Below are positions 44,521 to 53,651 of a stretch of DNA of 64,000 bases, piece by piece. A program made the position numbers and the translations under genes. Position 1 is the first letter of the stretch, and every line of letters starts with the position of its first letter. Under the pieces are notes generated by a model. It saw only the letters and a program-made list of their open reading frames with translations. It ran no database searches and was not told where the DNA came from. Origin of the DNA: Pedobacter suwonensis (GTDB taxonomy: Bacteria > Bacteroidota > Bacteroidia > Sphingobacteriales > Sphingobacteriaceae); contig NZ_FOJM01000009.1 of assembly GCF_900111825.1 (NCBI RefSeq), positions 62,001 to 126,000 on the forward strand, written 5' to 3'.

Positions 44521-45597
44521 CTACTTTGGCAGCTCGATATAGAAGGTTGTTCCAGCACCGGTTTTACTCTCAAACCAAATTTTTCCCTGATGTAAATCTA
44601 CAATAGCTTTAATAATACCCATCCCAAATCCGCCAGACTCTTCGCCCTTAAGACCCGGCCTTAAAGTTTCTGGCAAATGGTTAAAAAGTCCGGCTTGTAA
44701 CTCTTCCGGAATCCCAATCCCATCATCGGCCACAGTAATCAGCACTGTACTTTCATATTCCTCGGCATGTATAGTAATGGTTCCATAATCGGCAGTAAAT
44801 TTTATGGAGTTTGAAATGAGGTTATTGATGACCTGTATAAACTTCATACTATCAAGACGCAGATAAATCTGTTCAGCAGAGCTTGTAAATTTAATATGCT
44901 TCATTTTGCCCAGCTTGGATCGTTTATAAAAACGAACCACATCTCTCAGTTCCCAAACCAGGTCAGCCCGCTCCTTGCGGATTTCTACGACGGATGATTT
45001 TAAGAACTCTTTGTTAACCATGCTACGTACGAGAAGCAGGTTGCGCTCACACATGTCCTGTATAAAAGCCAATGAATTGATCATTCGCTCGTCGCCAGTT
45101 TGCGCAATGCCCTCTTTCATTGATGAAGCAATTAATTTCATCATGCCCAGTGGCTCCTTTAAATCATGCGCCAATACTTCTAAGGTAATATTTTTTCTTG
45201 CGTTGATCTGTTCGATATGGATCTGATTGTGGCGCATCACCGTGATGTCTTCTACTGTACCAACTAAAAACTTAACTTCACCATCAGTAACAGCAAATAC
45301 GGATACCCGAACAAATTTCTCCCTTTCAGGAAACTGTAAACGGAATTCATATTTATTTTCCGTTTCTTCTTTAATGCATTCTTTATAGCAGGCCTGTACA
45401 TGCGTCAAATCTTCAGGATGCACCCGCTCTATGAGTAACTTTGAATCAATAGTCACTTCATCAGAGTCCAGCTCCCATATATTACTTAACGATCTGTTTA
45501 GATATGAAAAATTTTGCGCTGCAGCGTTGAAAATAAAATATCCGTCCAAAGAACGGTCACCGAGGTTACAAAAAAGCTCTTTATTTAATTCGACCAT
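44521..45597 (-). CDS. PAS-domain sensor histidine kinase
   Basis: A 358-residue soluble kinase. Residues about 5-125 form a PAS/PAC domain (LDGYFIFNAAAQNFSYLN, ERVHPEDLTHVQACYKEC, LVGTVEDIT). The dimerisation helix carries His144 in LAHDLKEPLG. The catalytic domain shows the N box (INNLISNSIKFT), G1 (DDGIGIPEE) and G2 (GGFGMGIIKAIVDLHQG). No transmembrane segment is present, so it senses a cytoplasmic signal. It lies upstream of the NarL-type regulator with a 40-bp gap, so the two form a two-component pair. Confidence 0.93.
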   Translation of the reverse strand: MVELNKELFCNLGDRSLDGYFIFNAAAQNFSYLNRSLSNIWELDSDEVTIDSKLLIERVHPEDLTHVQACYKECIKEETENKYEFRLQFPEREKFVRVSVFAVTDGEVKFLVGTVEDITVMRHNQIHIEQINARKNITLEVLAHDLKEPLGMMKLIASSMKEGIAQTGDERMINSLAFIQDMCERNLLLVRSMVNKEFLKSSVVEIRKERADLVWELRDVVRFYKRSKLGKMKHIKFTSSAEQIYLRLDSMKFIQVINNLISNSIKFTADYGTITIHAEEYESTVLITVADDGIGIPEELQAGLFNHLPETLRPGLKGEESGGFGMGIIKAIVDLHQGKIWFESKTGAGTTFYIELPK

Positions 45598-45923
45598 GAT
45601 TTAATGTTTGATAATTTGCCTGTAAATAATATAATTATGAATCAGCAGTCACATCTCAAACAGCATAGGAGTAAAAATGTTTGATACAAAAAAAGCCGTT
45701 GCCATTTTACCTGCAAAGATTTTTCACAGCGGCTAACTGCGTTGAAGATATTAACATTTTCCACACAGTGTGCAAAATTATTTACGCTATTAAAACCAAC
45801 TAATGCCTAAATTGTTAATCATAAAAAACAGATAAAAAAGTCCTGTGAGCGGGAGATCCGCGGAGGGCAGGCACAACATAAGGAAGGCACCATTCTTCTT
45901 ACCAATAGCCATCATAGAGGTGG
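45598..45923. other. 326-bp gene-free region
   Basis: The promoter side of the histidine kinase and the 3' flank of the exported oxidoreductase gene. There is a weak dyad, AATAGCCA (45904-45911) and TGGCTATT (45921-45928), overlapping the end of the oxidoreductase gene, with a T-rich tail only on the plus strand. The stretch around 45845-45875 is G-rich relative to its surroundings. No gene, RNA or clear promoter is seen. Confidence 0.5.
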
Positions 45924-47063
45924 CTATTTTGTTTTTGATACCTGCCCATTCAACATCACTTTTTTACCGGTCTTAGCCGAAATTTTTGCGGCCTCTAGAA
46001 TGCGTACTACAATTAAATTATTCTCCAGAGACGAAAGATCATTTTTAGGCTTGATTTCTCCTTTTAAAACTGCAGAAAGATAGTTCAGGTGGTTAGCATA
46101 AGCAGGTGCCAAAGTTTTGAGCTGATAGATTTCATAACCTTCTTTATTGCTTTGCCTTGCCCTGATGTTTTTCTCATTAATGGCTTGCATATATCCCTTT
46201 TCGCCGAATACTTCCATATCTTTTATACTAAACGGCCAGTTCCATGAGGCTTCAATAATCCCTGTAGCATGTGAGTACTCCAATAAAATAGTTGCATCAT
46301 CATCTACCTTAGGGTACATCTCTTTCTTAATTTGACGGGTAATGGCTGTAACCGAAATTGGGGCTTTACCATCCATTAACCAAGTCATTAAATTAGCACC
46401 ATAACAGCCAAAATCAACCAGTGCCCCTGCTCCATTTTTATCAGGGTCGGTCAACCATTCCAAAAATTCTTTACTTACGCCGATTTCTTTCGGTCCCTGG
46501 TGTCCATCGTGTACAATCATTTTTCTGATTGCGCCTATGGTATTGCTTTCTTTTACATTTTTGTAAACCTCTTGATTGCTCGGATACCAGGTGGTTTCGT
46601 AATTGGTTAGTATATGTACTTTATGCTGTTCAGCCAGTTCTGCCATTCGTGCGGCCTCTTTAACCGATATTGCCAAAGGTTTTTCTACCATAACCGATAT
46701 GCCAAGCGGAGCGGCAGCCTCTACAACGGCTAAATGATCGCTGATGGCATTATAGGCCAGCACCACATCAGGTTTCTTTTTCTTTAACAGATCAGGAAGG
46801 TTATTATAAAATATACTGTCAGGTATTTTATAGCGGGTTCTAAACCGGCTGACCAGTACAGAATTACTTTCTGCAATACCAACCACGTTAACTTCGCCCT
46901 TTTCGTAGCTGTTCATAATCAGATAAACATGATCATGGTTTAAGCCAGCTATAGCTACATTTAATTTTTGCTGTGCCTTGGTACTCATAAAAAAGAGTAA
47001 GAAGACCAAAACCAGAGTATTGAACCGACAAAAATATTTTATTTGATGATGAACTGTTTTCAT
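45924..47063 (-). CDS. Exported Gfo/Idh/MocA family oxidoreductase
   Basis: A 379-residue NAD(P)-dependent sugar or inositol dehydrogenase-like protein. After an N-terminal signal peptide (hydrophobic TLVLVFLLFFMSTKAQ), the Rossmann start is KLNVAIAGLNHDHVY, the EKPLAISVKEAARMAELAE motif carries the conserved EKP, and the C-terminal domain reads GALVDFGCYGANLMTWLMDG. The nucleotide-binding motif is degenerate (AGLNHDH instead of GxGxxG). Exported members in Bacteroidota often act in periplasmic glycan catabolism. Sequence alone does not give the substrate; no carbohydrate genes are adjacent. Confidence 0.88.
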   Translation of the reverse strand: MKTVHHQIKYFCRFNTLVLVFLLFFMSTKAQQKLNVAIAGLNHDHVYLIMNSYEKGEVNVVGIAESNSVLVSRFRTRYKIPDSIFYNNLPDLLKKKKPDVVLAYNAISDHLAVVEAAAPLGISVMVEKPLAISVKEAARMAELAEQHKVHILTNYETTWYPSNQEVYKNVKESNTIGAIRKMIVHDGHQGPKEIGVSKEFLEWLTDPDKNGAGALVDFGCYGANLMTWLMDGKAPISVTAITRQIKKEMYPKVDDDATILLEYSHATGIIEASWNWPFSIKDMEVFGEKGYMQAINEKNIRARQSNKEGYEIYQLKTLAPAYANHLNYLSAVLKGEIKPKNDLSSLENNLIVVRILEAAKISAKTGKKVMLNGQVSKTK

Positions 47064-47197
47064 GCTGTTTTCTAAATTGTTGTTTACAAATTATAAATTT
47101 ATAAAAGGCTTAAGGCTAACACTTAAAAATATTACAAAGTGAAGGATCGGACTTATTAACCAATGCTACTTTAAACCTTATATTTATTATCAAAAAC

Positions 47198-47614
47198 ATG
47201 ACGCAGAATAAAACTACAGAAAACGATTTAAGTGTTACCGATTTTCTGAATACGGTAACAGATGAAACGAAACGGAAGGATTGTTTTAATCTTTCGAATA
47301 TTATCGCTGAAACGACAGGTTTTAAAGCGAAAATGTGGGGAACGGCTATTGTTGGCTTTGGCAGCTACCATTACAAATATGAAAGCGGCAGAGCAGGCGA
47401 CGCTCCGCTGGTTGGGTTTTCACCACGGAAAGATGCAATAGCGCTATACTTATCATCAGGGTTTGAAAAACGTGATGAACTATTGGCTAAATTCGGAAAA
47501 CACAAGACTGCCAAAGCTTGCATATACGTAAAACAATTAAGCGACATTGACGTGGAGATATTAAAAGAAATGGTCACCAATTCTGTGGCAAGGATTAAAA
47601 GTTTATACCCTTAA
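47198..47614 (+). CDS. DUF1801 domain protein
   Basis: A 138-residue protein matching the DUF1801 (YdhG-like) fold: VTDFLNTVTDETKRKDCFNLSNIIAE, then AKMWGTAIVGFGSYHYKYESGRAGDAPLVGFSPRKDAIALYLS and KLGKHK-like FGKHKTAKACIYVKQLSDIDVEILKEMV. No signal peptide or membrane segment. Function is not established for this family. It is divergent from the exported oxidoreductase gene and otherwise isolated. Confidence 0.88.
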   Translation: MTQNKTTENDLSVTDFLNTVTDETKRKDCFNLSNIIAETTGFKAKMWGTAIVGFGSYHYKYESGRAGDAPLVGFSPRKDAIALYLSSGFEKRDELLAKFGKHKTAKACIYVKQLSDIDVEILKEMVTNSVARIKSLYP

Positions 47615-47870
47615 AATGAAAAATATAAGGTGGAGATGGGATTAATAGCCAACCCGTTCTTAATAGAGTATCCAGTTAAATCGCTGATTTCGGTTAATAC
47701 GTTGATTGCTTTGGGGACATTCTCTGTTTGATTATCAAAAAAAATTACCATTTCCAAGAACGCTGTCAAATTCGGATAAATAGCGAAATATGCCTCACTA
47801 AGAAGTTACGCAGCAATAAGTGAAATTTTACAATATTTGATCATTCCTTATTTCGAATAAAAAACCGGAA

Positions 47871-50288
47871 ATGATTAAAAAACTAAGCCTTTATTTATGG
47901 ATAGCAGGCACTTGCATTTCGCTTAATTCTGCCGCGCAAGATGCAGTGAGCTACCAAACTCCACCAAAAGAAATTGCAGATTTATTGCTGGCTAAACCAA
48001 CTCCTGGCGTAAGCATAGATGGCAAAGCTGAATGGATCTTATTCAGCGAGCGTAATTCCTATCCTTCGGTAGCAGAATTGGCCATGCCCGAATACAGAAT
48101 TGCTGGTTTAAGATTAAACCCGAATAATTACTCGCCCAGCAGACAAACCTATATCAACAATTTCAGTCTAAAAAACATAAAATCAAATCAAAATTTTCAG
48201 GTAATCGGCTTGCCAAACCCCTTGTATGCTGGCAACGTTAGCTGGAATCCATCCGAAAATAAGATTGCTTTTACACATACCACGCAGAAGGGAGTAGATC
48301 TTTACATCATTGATCTGGTTACAAAAAAAGCGACTAAAATCAATAAGGCTTTTTTAAACGTTATTTTAGGGAGTGGTATCACCTGGTTAAATGATCAAAC
48401 CGTTGTTTACCGTACGGTAACTAAACCTGCCAGTGCTGCACCTACAAAACCATTAATGCCTAAAGGGCCTACCATCCAACAAAATTTAGGAAAAGCTGCA
48501 CCTAGCGCTACTTTTCAGGACCTGATTAAATCACCGTTTGATGAACAGCTGTTCGAATTTTTTGCCACCTCGCAATTGGTCAAAAATACAGCCGGAGTAG
48601 AAACGCCTATCGGTAAACCAGCTATTTATGGCTCGGTAAGCTTATCGCCGGATAAGAACTATATGCTGGTCGAAACCATCCGCAAACCATTTTCTTATCT
48701 GGTTTCGGCATTTGGTTTTCCATCAACTGTTTCCATCACCGATTTAAAAGGTACAATGGTTAAGATAATCGCTGAGTTACCATCATCAGAGGGTACGCCA
48801 TCTGGTTATGATAATACACAAAACGTGCCCCGCGGTTTCGACTGGAGGGATGATGAACCGGCTACACTGGTTTGGAGCAAGCCACTGGATAGTGGTCTAA
48901 TCAAAAAAAATGTTCCCTATCATGATGCAGTTTATGCGTTAAGTGCGCCTTTTACCGGAACCGAGAAAGAATTGTTTAAAACGCAGACCCGTTACCGTGG
49001 TGTACAGTGGGGCGATGCCAACCTTGCGCTTATTATGGAAGGCCTGCGCAGCAAACAAACCACTAAAGTAAGCCGTTATAATCCTACAACAGGGGCGGTA
49101 GAAGAACTGTACAGCCGTAACCAAACCGATGCATACGGTAACCCAGGTTCTCCGGTTACGATCAAAAATAAATACGGCCGGCAGGTAATCAAAACGGTTG
49201 ATAATGGCACGAAACTGTTAATGAACAATGTGGTGGGTTCGTCCGAAAAAGGGGATTTGCCATTCCTGGCTAAATTCGACTTAGCTACTAAAAAGAACGA
49301 AATTATCTGGCGCAGCGCTGAAGGAACGTTTGAATATGTAAGTGATGTCATTAACCCTGATAAACTAGTTTTAATTACCCGTAAAGAAAGCCAGAAATTA
49401 GTCCCTAATTATTTCATCAAAAACCTGTTGCTTCGTATTGCCGACCAGCCTGTTACTAATTTCACTAACCCATATCCTTCTTTAGAAGGCATCAGCAAAC
49501 AAAAAATTTCTTATAAACGGGCCGACGGAGTGGATTTAACCGGCGATTTGTATTTACCGAAAGGATACAATAAAGATAAAGATGGTCCGCTGCCAACTTT
49601 GATCTGGGCTTACCCACGCGAGTTTAATTCTGCTGCTGATGCTGCACAGATCCGCGGATCGAAAGATAAATTCACCGCCATTAGCTGGGCCTCCCCCATT
49701 TTCTGGGTAACCCGCGGATATGCAGTTTTAGATAATGCCGAAATGCCAATTGTGGCCAAAGACGGTAAAAAACCGAACGATACCTTTGTAGATCAACTAC
49801 AGTTAAATGCCGAAGCCGCGATTAATAAACTGGCTGATTTAGGTGTTGGTGATAAAAAACGTATGGCTGTTGGTGGCCACAGTTATGGTGCATTTATGAC
49901 TGCAAACCTACTGGCGCATACCAATCTTTTTGCCGCAGGTATTGCCCGCAGCGGAGCATACAACCGTACGCTTACCCCATTTGGTTTTCAGAACGAAGAA
50001 CGTACGTATTGGCAGGCCCCTCAGTTATATTACGAAATGAGCCCCTTTAGCTATGCTGATAAAATTAAAACACCATTATTACTAATCCATGGTGATGCTG
50101 ACGATAATCCAGGTACTTTCCCCATTAATAGCGAACGCTTGTTCAACGCCATTAAAGGTGCAGGAGGCACAACCCGTTTTGTATTTTTACCCTACGAAGC
50201 ACATAGTTACCGTGGCAAAGAAAACTTGTTGCACATGTTGTGGGAGCAAGACCAGTGGTTAGAAAAATATGTGAAGAACAAAAAATAA
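47871..50288 (+). CDS. Exported S9 family (prolyl oligopeptidase-type) peptidase
   Basis: An 805-residue serine peptidase with a signal peptide (ending CISLNSAAQ), a beta-propeller region (about 30-540) and an alpha/beta-hydrolase domain. The catalytic residues are Ser671 (GGHSYGAF), an Asp in HGDADDN (742-745) and His778 (YEAHSYRG). Its sequence matches the Bacteroidota glutamyl-endopeptidase-like S9 group. It is expected in the periplasm, degrading peptides. It is followed by a perfect terminator at 50308 and the tandem hairpin unit. Confidence 0.92.
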   Translation: MIKKLSLYLWIAGTCISLNSAAQDAVSYQTPPKEIADLLLAKPTPGVSIDGKAEWILFSERNSYPSVAELAMPEYRIAGLRLNPNNYSPSRQTYINNFSLKNIKSNQNFQVIGLPNPLYAGNVSWNPSENKIAFTHTTQKGVDLYIIDLVTKKATKINKAFLNVILGSGITWLNDQTVVYRTVTKPASAAPTKPLMPKGPTIQQNLGKAAPSATFQDLIKSPFDEQLFEFFATSQLVKNTAGVETPIGKPAIYGSVSLSPDKNYMLVETIRKPFSYLVSAFGFPSTVSITDLKGTMVKIIAELPSSEGTPSGYDNTQNVPRGFDWRDDEPATLVWSKPLDSGLIKKNVPYHDAVYALSAPFTGTEKELFKTQTRYRGVQWGDANLALIMEGLRSKQTTKVSRYNPTTGAVEELYSRNQTDAYGNPGSPVTIKNKYGRQVIKTVDNGTKLLMNNVVGSSEKGDLPFLAKFDLATKKNEIIWRSAEGTFEYVSDVINPDKLVLITRKESQKLVPNYFIKNLLLRIADQPVTNFTNPYPSLEGISKQKISYKRADGVDLTGDLYLPKGYNKDKDGPLPTLIWAYPREFNSAADAAQIRGSKDKFTAISWASPIFWVTRGYAVLDNAEMPIVAKDGKKPNDTFVDQLQLNAEAAINKLADLGVGDKKRMAVGGHSYGAFMTANLLAHTNLFAAGIARSGAYNRTLTPFGFQNEERTYWQAPQLYYEMSPFSYADKIKTPLLLIHGDADDNPGTFPINSERLFNAIKGAGGTTRFVFLPYEAHSYRGKENLLHMLWEQDQWLEKYVKNKK

Positions 50289-50307
50289 TCTTTCTCTACC
50301 TATTAAC

Positions 50308-50334
50308 AAAATGCCCCTATATGGGGCATTTTTT
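50308..50334 (+). terminator. Intrinsic terminator after the S9 peptidase gene
   Basis: A 10-bp perfect inverted repeat (arms AAAATGCCCC and GGGGCATTTT), 5-nt loop, ending in a T run. It lies 19 bp after the stop codon. Confidence 0.92.
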
Positions 50335-50349
50335 GTTTATCATGCTTCT

Positions 50350-50541
50350 ATGTGGTGTCAGATATTTCTATCTGACACTGATTACATTCTGAAATCCAAT
50401 ATTTCAGCGACCATCTGTCAGCTGGTAACAGCCGACAGCATATTCATGTGGTGTCAGATATTTCTATCTGACACTGATCACATTCTGAAATCCATTATTT
50501 CAGCGTACATCTGTCAGCTGGTAACAGCTGACAGCACAATC
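50350..50541 (+). repeat. Two tandem 96-bp units, each with three hairpins
   Basis: Unit 1 is 50350-50445 and unit 2 50446-50541. Each has hairpin 1, arms GTGTCAGATA/TATCTGACAC with loop TTTC (50355-50378; 50451-50474); hairpin 2, arms CTGAAAT/ATTTCAG (50389-50407; 50485-50503); and hairpin 3, arms CTGTCAGCTG around GTAA (50415-50438; 50511-50534). Hairpin 3 has one mismatch in unit 1 and is perfect in unit 2. Hairpin 3 is the same family as copies A and B at 10106 and 26893. An open frame across this region is a by-product of the repeats. Confidence 0.85.
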
Positions 50542-50670
50542 ACTCTATGCCCATTTTTGCTTTGCGCTATACGCTTTGCCACTTGCTCTCCGCCCTATGC
50601 CATTTCACAGCAAAACCTTACATTTATACAATAAAATTGAACATTCCCATTACTAATTTGTTAAGCCATT

Positions 50671-51567
50671 ATGGACTACATAGACTATTATAAAATCCTC
50701 GATTTAAAAAAAGATGCGACAACAGAGGATATTAAAAAAGCTTATAGAAAATTAGCCCGAAAACACCATCCCGACCTCAATCCCAATAATGAGGAAGCGA
50801 ATAAAAAGTTTCAGCAAATTAATGAGGCTAACGAAGTTTTAAGCGATCCGGAAAAAAGAAAGAAATACGACAAATATGGTAAAGATTGGCAGCATGCCGA
50901 TCAGCTGGATGCCCAGCAACAGCAACAGAGGCAATACCAATCACAAGGACAGGCTTATGGTGGCAACAGCTATTCTGGCGGTTTTAGCGGTGAAGACTTT
51001 TCTGATTTCTTTTCTTCCATGTTTGGCGGCGGCGGTGGCAGAAGCAGCAGAAATTCGCCATTTAAAGGCCAGGATTACAGTGCCGATTTACAGTTGAACC
51101 TGCTTGATGCCTATACCACACATAAACAAACCTTAACAGTAAATGGCAAACAGGTACGTATTACTATTCCGGCGGGTGTAGAAAACGGGCAAAAGATCAA
51201 ACTTCCGGGTTATGGTGCACCAGGTGTTAATAACGGCCCTCCGGGTGATCTGTATATCAAATTCAATATTAGCGATAATCCCAAATTTAAACGGAAAGGC
51301 AATGACATTTACATTCAGGAAGAAATAGATCTATATACAGCCATTTTAGGTGGTGAAAAAATTGTAGAAACCTTAAACGGCAAAGTTAAACTTAAAGTAC
51401 CAGCAGGCACACAACCTGATACCACTTTAAGGTTGAAAGGCAAAGGCTTCCCGGTTTACAAAAAAGATAACCAGTTTGGCGATCTGTATATTAAATGGCA
51501 GGTTAAGATACCAACCAATTTAAATGCTGAACAAAAAGAATTATTCGAAAAACTTTCCAAATTCTAA
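50671..51567 (+). CDS. cbpA: DnaJ-like co-chaperone CbpA
   Basis: A 298-residue class-II J-protein. The J domain (residues 1-70) has HPD at 33-35, followed by a Gln-rich and Gly/Phe/Ser-rich linker (about 75-130) and two DnaJ C-terminal substrate-binding domains, with no zinc finger. This is the CbpA layout: it would stimulate DnaK ATPase and, in Enterobacteria, bind DNA. The adjacent downstream gene encodes a CbpM-like modulator 5 bp away, supporting the assignment. The dnaK gene lies about 3.5 kb downstream on the other strand. Confidence 0.93.
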   Translation: MDYIDYYKILDLKKDATTEDIKKAYRKLARKHHPDLNPNNEEANKKFQQINEANEVLSDPEKRKKYDKYGKDWQHADQLDAQQQQQRQYQSQGQAYGGNSYSGGFSGEDFSDFFSSMFGGGGGRSSRNSPFKGQDYSADLQLNLLDAYTTHKQTLTVNGKQVRITIPAGVENGQKIKLPGYGAPGVNNGPPGDLYIKFNISDNPKFKRKGNDIYIQEEIDLYTAILGGEKIVETLNGKVKLKVPAGTQPDTTLRLKGKGFPVYKKDNQFGDLYIKWQVKIPTNLNAEQKELFEKLSKF

Positions 51568-51572
51568 CCATT

Positions 51573-51878
51573 ATGGAAACTTATCTAATACCAGTAGAAG
51601 ATATCTGCGCTTATCATCATGTAGAAATTAACTTTATCCATTCTCTGGAAGATTTTGGACTAATCCAGACTACTGTAAAAAAGCAATCTGTCTTTTTGCC
51701 CGTTGATGAACTGGGTAAACTGGAGCAGTACCTCCGTTTGGCAAACGATCTTCAGATTAATTTAGAAGGGATCCATGCCGTCTCGCACCTGCTCAATCAA
51801 TTGCAAAATATGCAACAGGAAATAACAGTGCTTCAGAACGAATTAAATTATTACAGGCAGCTTAACCATCAACAATAA
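51573..51878 (+). CDS. cbpM: CbpM-like chaperone modulator (MerR-like HTH)
   Basis: A 101-residue protein of the CbpM family. The N-terminal half is a MerR-like winged-helix (IPVEDICAYHHVEINFIHSLEDFGLIQ), and the C-terminal half is a coiled-coil (LLNQLQNMQQEITVLQNELNYYRQL). In E. coli CbpM binds the CbpA J domain and inhibits it. It begins 5 bp after the cbpA stop, so the two are co-translated. Length and order match the classical cbpA-cbpM pair. Confidence 0.88.
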   Translation: METYLIPVEDICAYHHVEINFIHSLEDFGLIQTTVKKQSVFLPVDELGKLEQYLRLANDLQINLEGIHAVSHLLNQLQNMQQEITVLQNELNYYRQLNHQQ

Positions 51879-51973
51879 ACAACCATTTAGGCCGTATTCT
51901 GGATTATATTGCTGAATAAAAAACATAACCTTTCTAAGATATGTTTACTAAATTGCCAGTCTAATTTTAAAAA

Positions 51974-53536
51974 ATGAGCGATCTTTCTTCAAAATTCATC
52001 GAAAAAATAAAATCATCTTATGCTCCTTCGGGCTCGTACATTTATTTAGGCGCCGGAATTTTAGATGGACAGGTTTATAGCGAAGCCGAAGTTAATTTGT
52101 CATTAAAAATGATGAATAGACACGGCCTGATTGCCGGAGCAACCGGAACCGGCAAAACGCGAACACTACAGTTATTGGCAGAGCAACTGTCTGACGCTGG
52201 TGTACCGGTTTTTATGTTGGATGTTAAGGGCGATTTATCAGGCTTAAACCAATCCGGTTCAGTTAATCCTAAAATAGAAGAAAGGGCAAAACAGCTCAAT
52301 AAAACTTTTTCGCCAACAGGTTTCCCTGTCGAGATTTACTCCCTTTCAGGCAAAATGGGTGCGCAGATGCGTGCAACCGTACTGGAATTTGGACCTACAC
52401 TTTTATCAAAGATTTTAGATTTGAACGATACACAGACAGGTGTTTTAGCCGTTATCTTCAAATATGCTGATGATCATAAACTACCGATAATCGATTTAAA
52501 TGATCTAAAAAAACTGGTATCCTACCTTTCAGAAGGCGCAGGCGCTGCAGAAATTAAAAGCAGTTATGGCAGTATCTCCAGTGCTACCGCTGGTACCATG
52601 CTGAGAAAAATAGTGGCCATTGAACAACAGGGCTTAGGTGGTATGTTTGGCGAAAAATCCTTTGATCCCGGAGATCTTTTCGAACGGATTGATGGCAAAG
52701 GAGCCATCAGTTTATTGAACATTTCTGATGTTCAGAACCAGCCTGTATTATATTCTACCTTTTTATTAAGCTTATTGGCCGAATTATTCAATACCATGCC
52801 CGAAGTTGGCGATTTAGACAAACCAAAGCTGGTATTCTTTTTTGATGAAGCCCATTTATTGTTCAAAAATTCTTCTAAAGCATTTCTTGAGCAGATTGAA
52901 ACCATTATCAGGTTAATCCGTTCCAAAGGCATTGGTGTCTTCTTTTGTACGCAGGCACCTACGGATGTGCCGGAAAGCGTTTTGGGCCAGCTAGGCAACC
53001 GTGTACAGCATGCACTGAGGGCCTTTACCCCAAATGATGTTGATGCCCTAAAAAAGACGGTTAACACTTATCCAAAGTCGGATTTTTACCAGATTGACCA
53101 AATGTTAACCTCATTAGGTACGGGACAAGCGTTGGTGACCGTATTAGATGAGAAAGGCATCCCAACCGAAGTAGCGGCAACGCTGCTTAACCCGCCAAGG
53201 GCGCTGATGGGACCACTTACAGCTGCCGATTTCGATCAGCTCGTACGTTCCAGCCCAATGTACGCCAAATATAAAGATCCTGTTGATCCTGAAAGTGCAT
53301 ACGACATTTTAACTAAACGTATTAATGAACAAACTGCAGCAGCAGAAAAAGAGAAACAGGAAGCTGAAGTGCAAAAAGAAAGCAAACCAAAACCTGGGGA
53401 AAAGAGTTTAGTAGAACAGGTAATGGGTGCTACCATAACCCGACAGATTGGTAAAGAAATTGTCCGTGGTATATTTGGCATGCTTACCGGTAAAAAAACA
53501 CGTTCAAAAACCGGTGGCGGACTTTTTGGATTTTAA
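51974..53536 (+). CDS. HerA/DUF853-type ATPase
   Basis: A 520-residue RecA-fold motor ATPase of the HerA-like DUF853 family. Walker A is GATGTGKT (residues 55-62) and Walker B is KLVFFFDEAHLLF (about 285-297); a later FFCTQAPTDVPESVLGQLGNRVQHALRAFTPNDVDALKK has the sensor and arginine region. The C-terminal tail is charged and ends in GGGLFGF. HerA-type proteins pump DNA, usually with a NurA nuclease, but none is adjacent and no phage or defence gene is near. The role is therefore open. It may be co-transcribed with cbpAM, 95 bp upstream. Confidence 0.88.
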   Translation: MSDLSSKFIEKIKSSYAPSGSYIYLGAGILDGQVYSEAEVNLSLKMMNRHGLIAGATGTGKTRTLQLLAEQLSDAGVPVFMLDVKGDLSGLNQSGSVNPKIEERAKQLNKTFSPTGFPVEIYSLSGKMGAQMRATVLEFGPTLLSKILDLNDTQTGVLAVIFKYADDHKLPIIDLNDLKKLVSYLSEGAGAAEIKSSYGSISSATAGTMLRKIVAIEQQGLGGMFGEKSFDPGDLFERIDGKGAISLLNISDVQNQPVLYSTFLLSLLAELFNTMPEVGDLDKPKLVFFFDEAHLLFKNSSKAFLEQIETIIRLIRSKGIGVFFCTQAPTDVPESVLGQLGNRVQHALRAFTPNDVDALKKTVNTYPKSDFYQIDQMLTSLGTGQALVTVLDEKGIPTEVAATLLNPPRALMGPLTAADFDQLVRSSPMYAKYKDPVDPESAYDILTKRINEQTAAAEKEKQEAEVQKESKPKPGEKSLVEQVMGATITRQIGKEIVRGIFGMLTGKKTRSKTGGGLFGF

Positions 53537-53651
53537 AAAACTTATTACACAACAAATTGCTCAAATAACTAATTTCGCAGGTTGAAACTGATGGTGTAAT
53601 TAATTATCCCATATTAAGGTTTCCACCCATAAATAAAATAATAAACAATAA

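Noticed and set aside
45904..45928. Terminator for the exported oxidoreductase gene
   Set aside because: The dyad overlaps the coding end and has its T tract on the wrong (plus) strand for that gene.
50311..50634. Open frame of about 107 codons after the S9 peptidase gene
   Set aside because: It starts inside a terminator stem and reads through the two 96-bp hairpin units; the duplicate sequence explains its repeated peptide.
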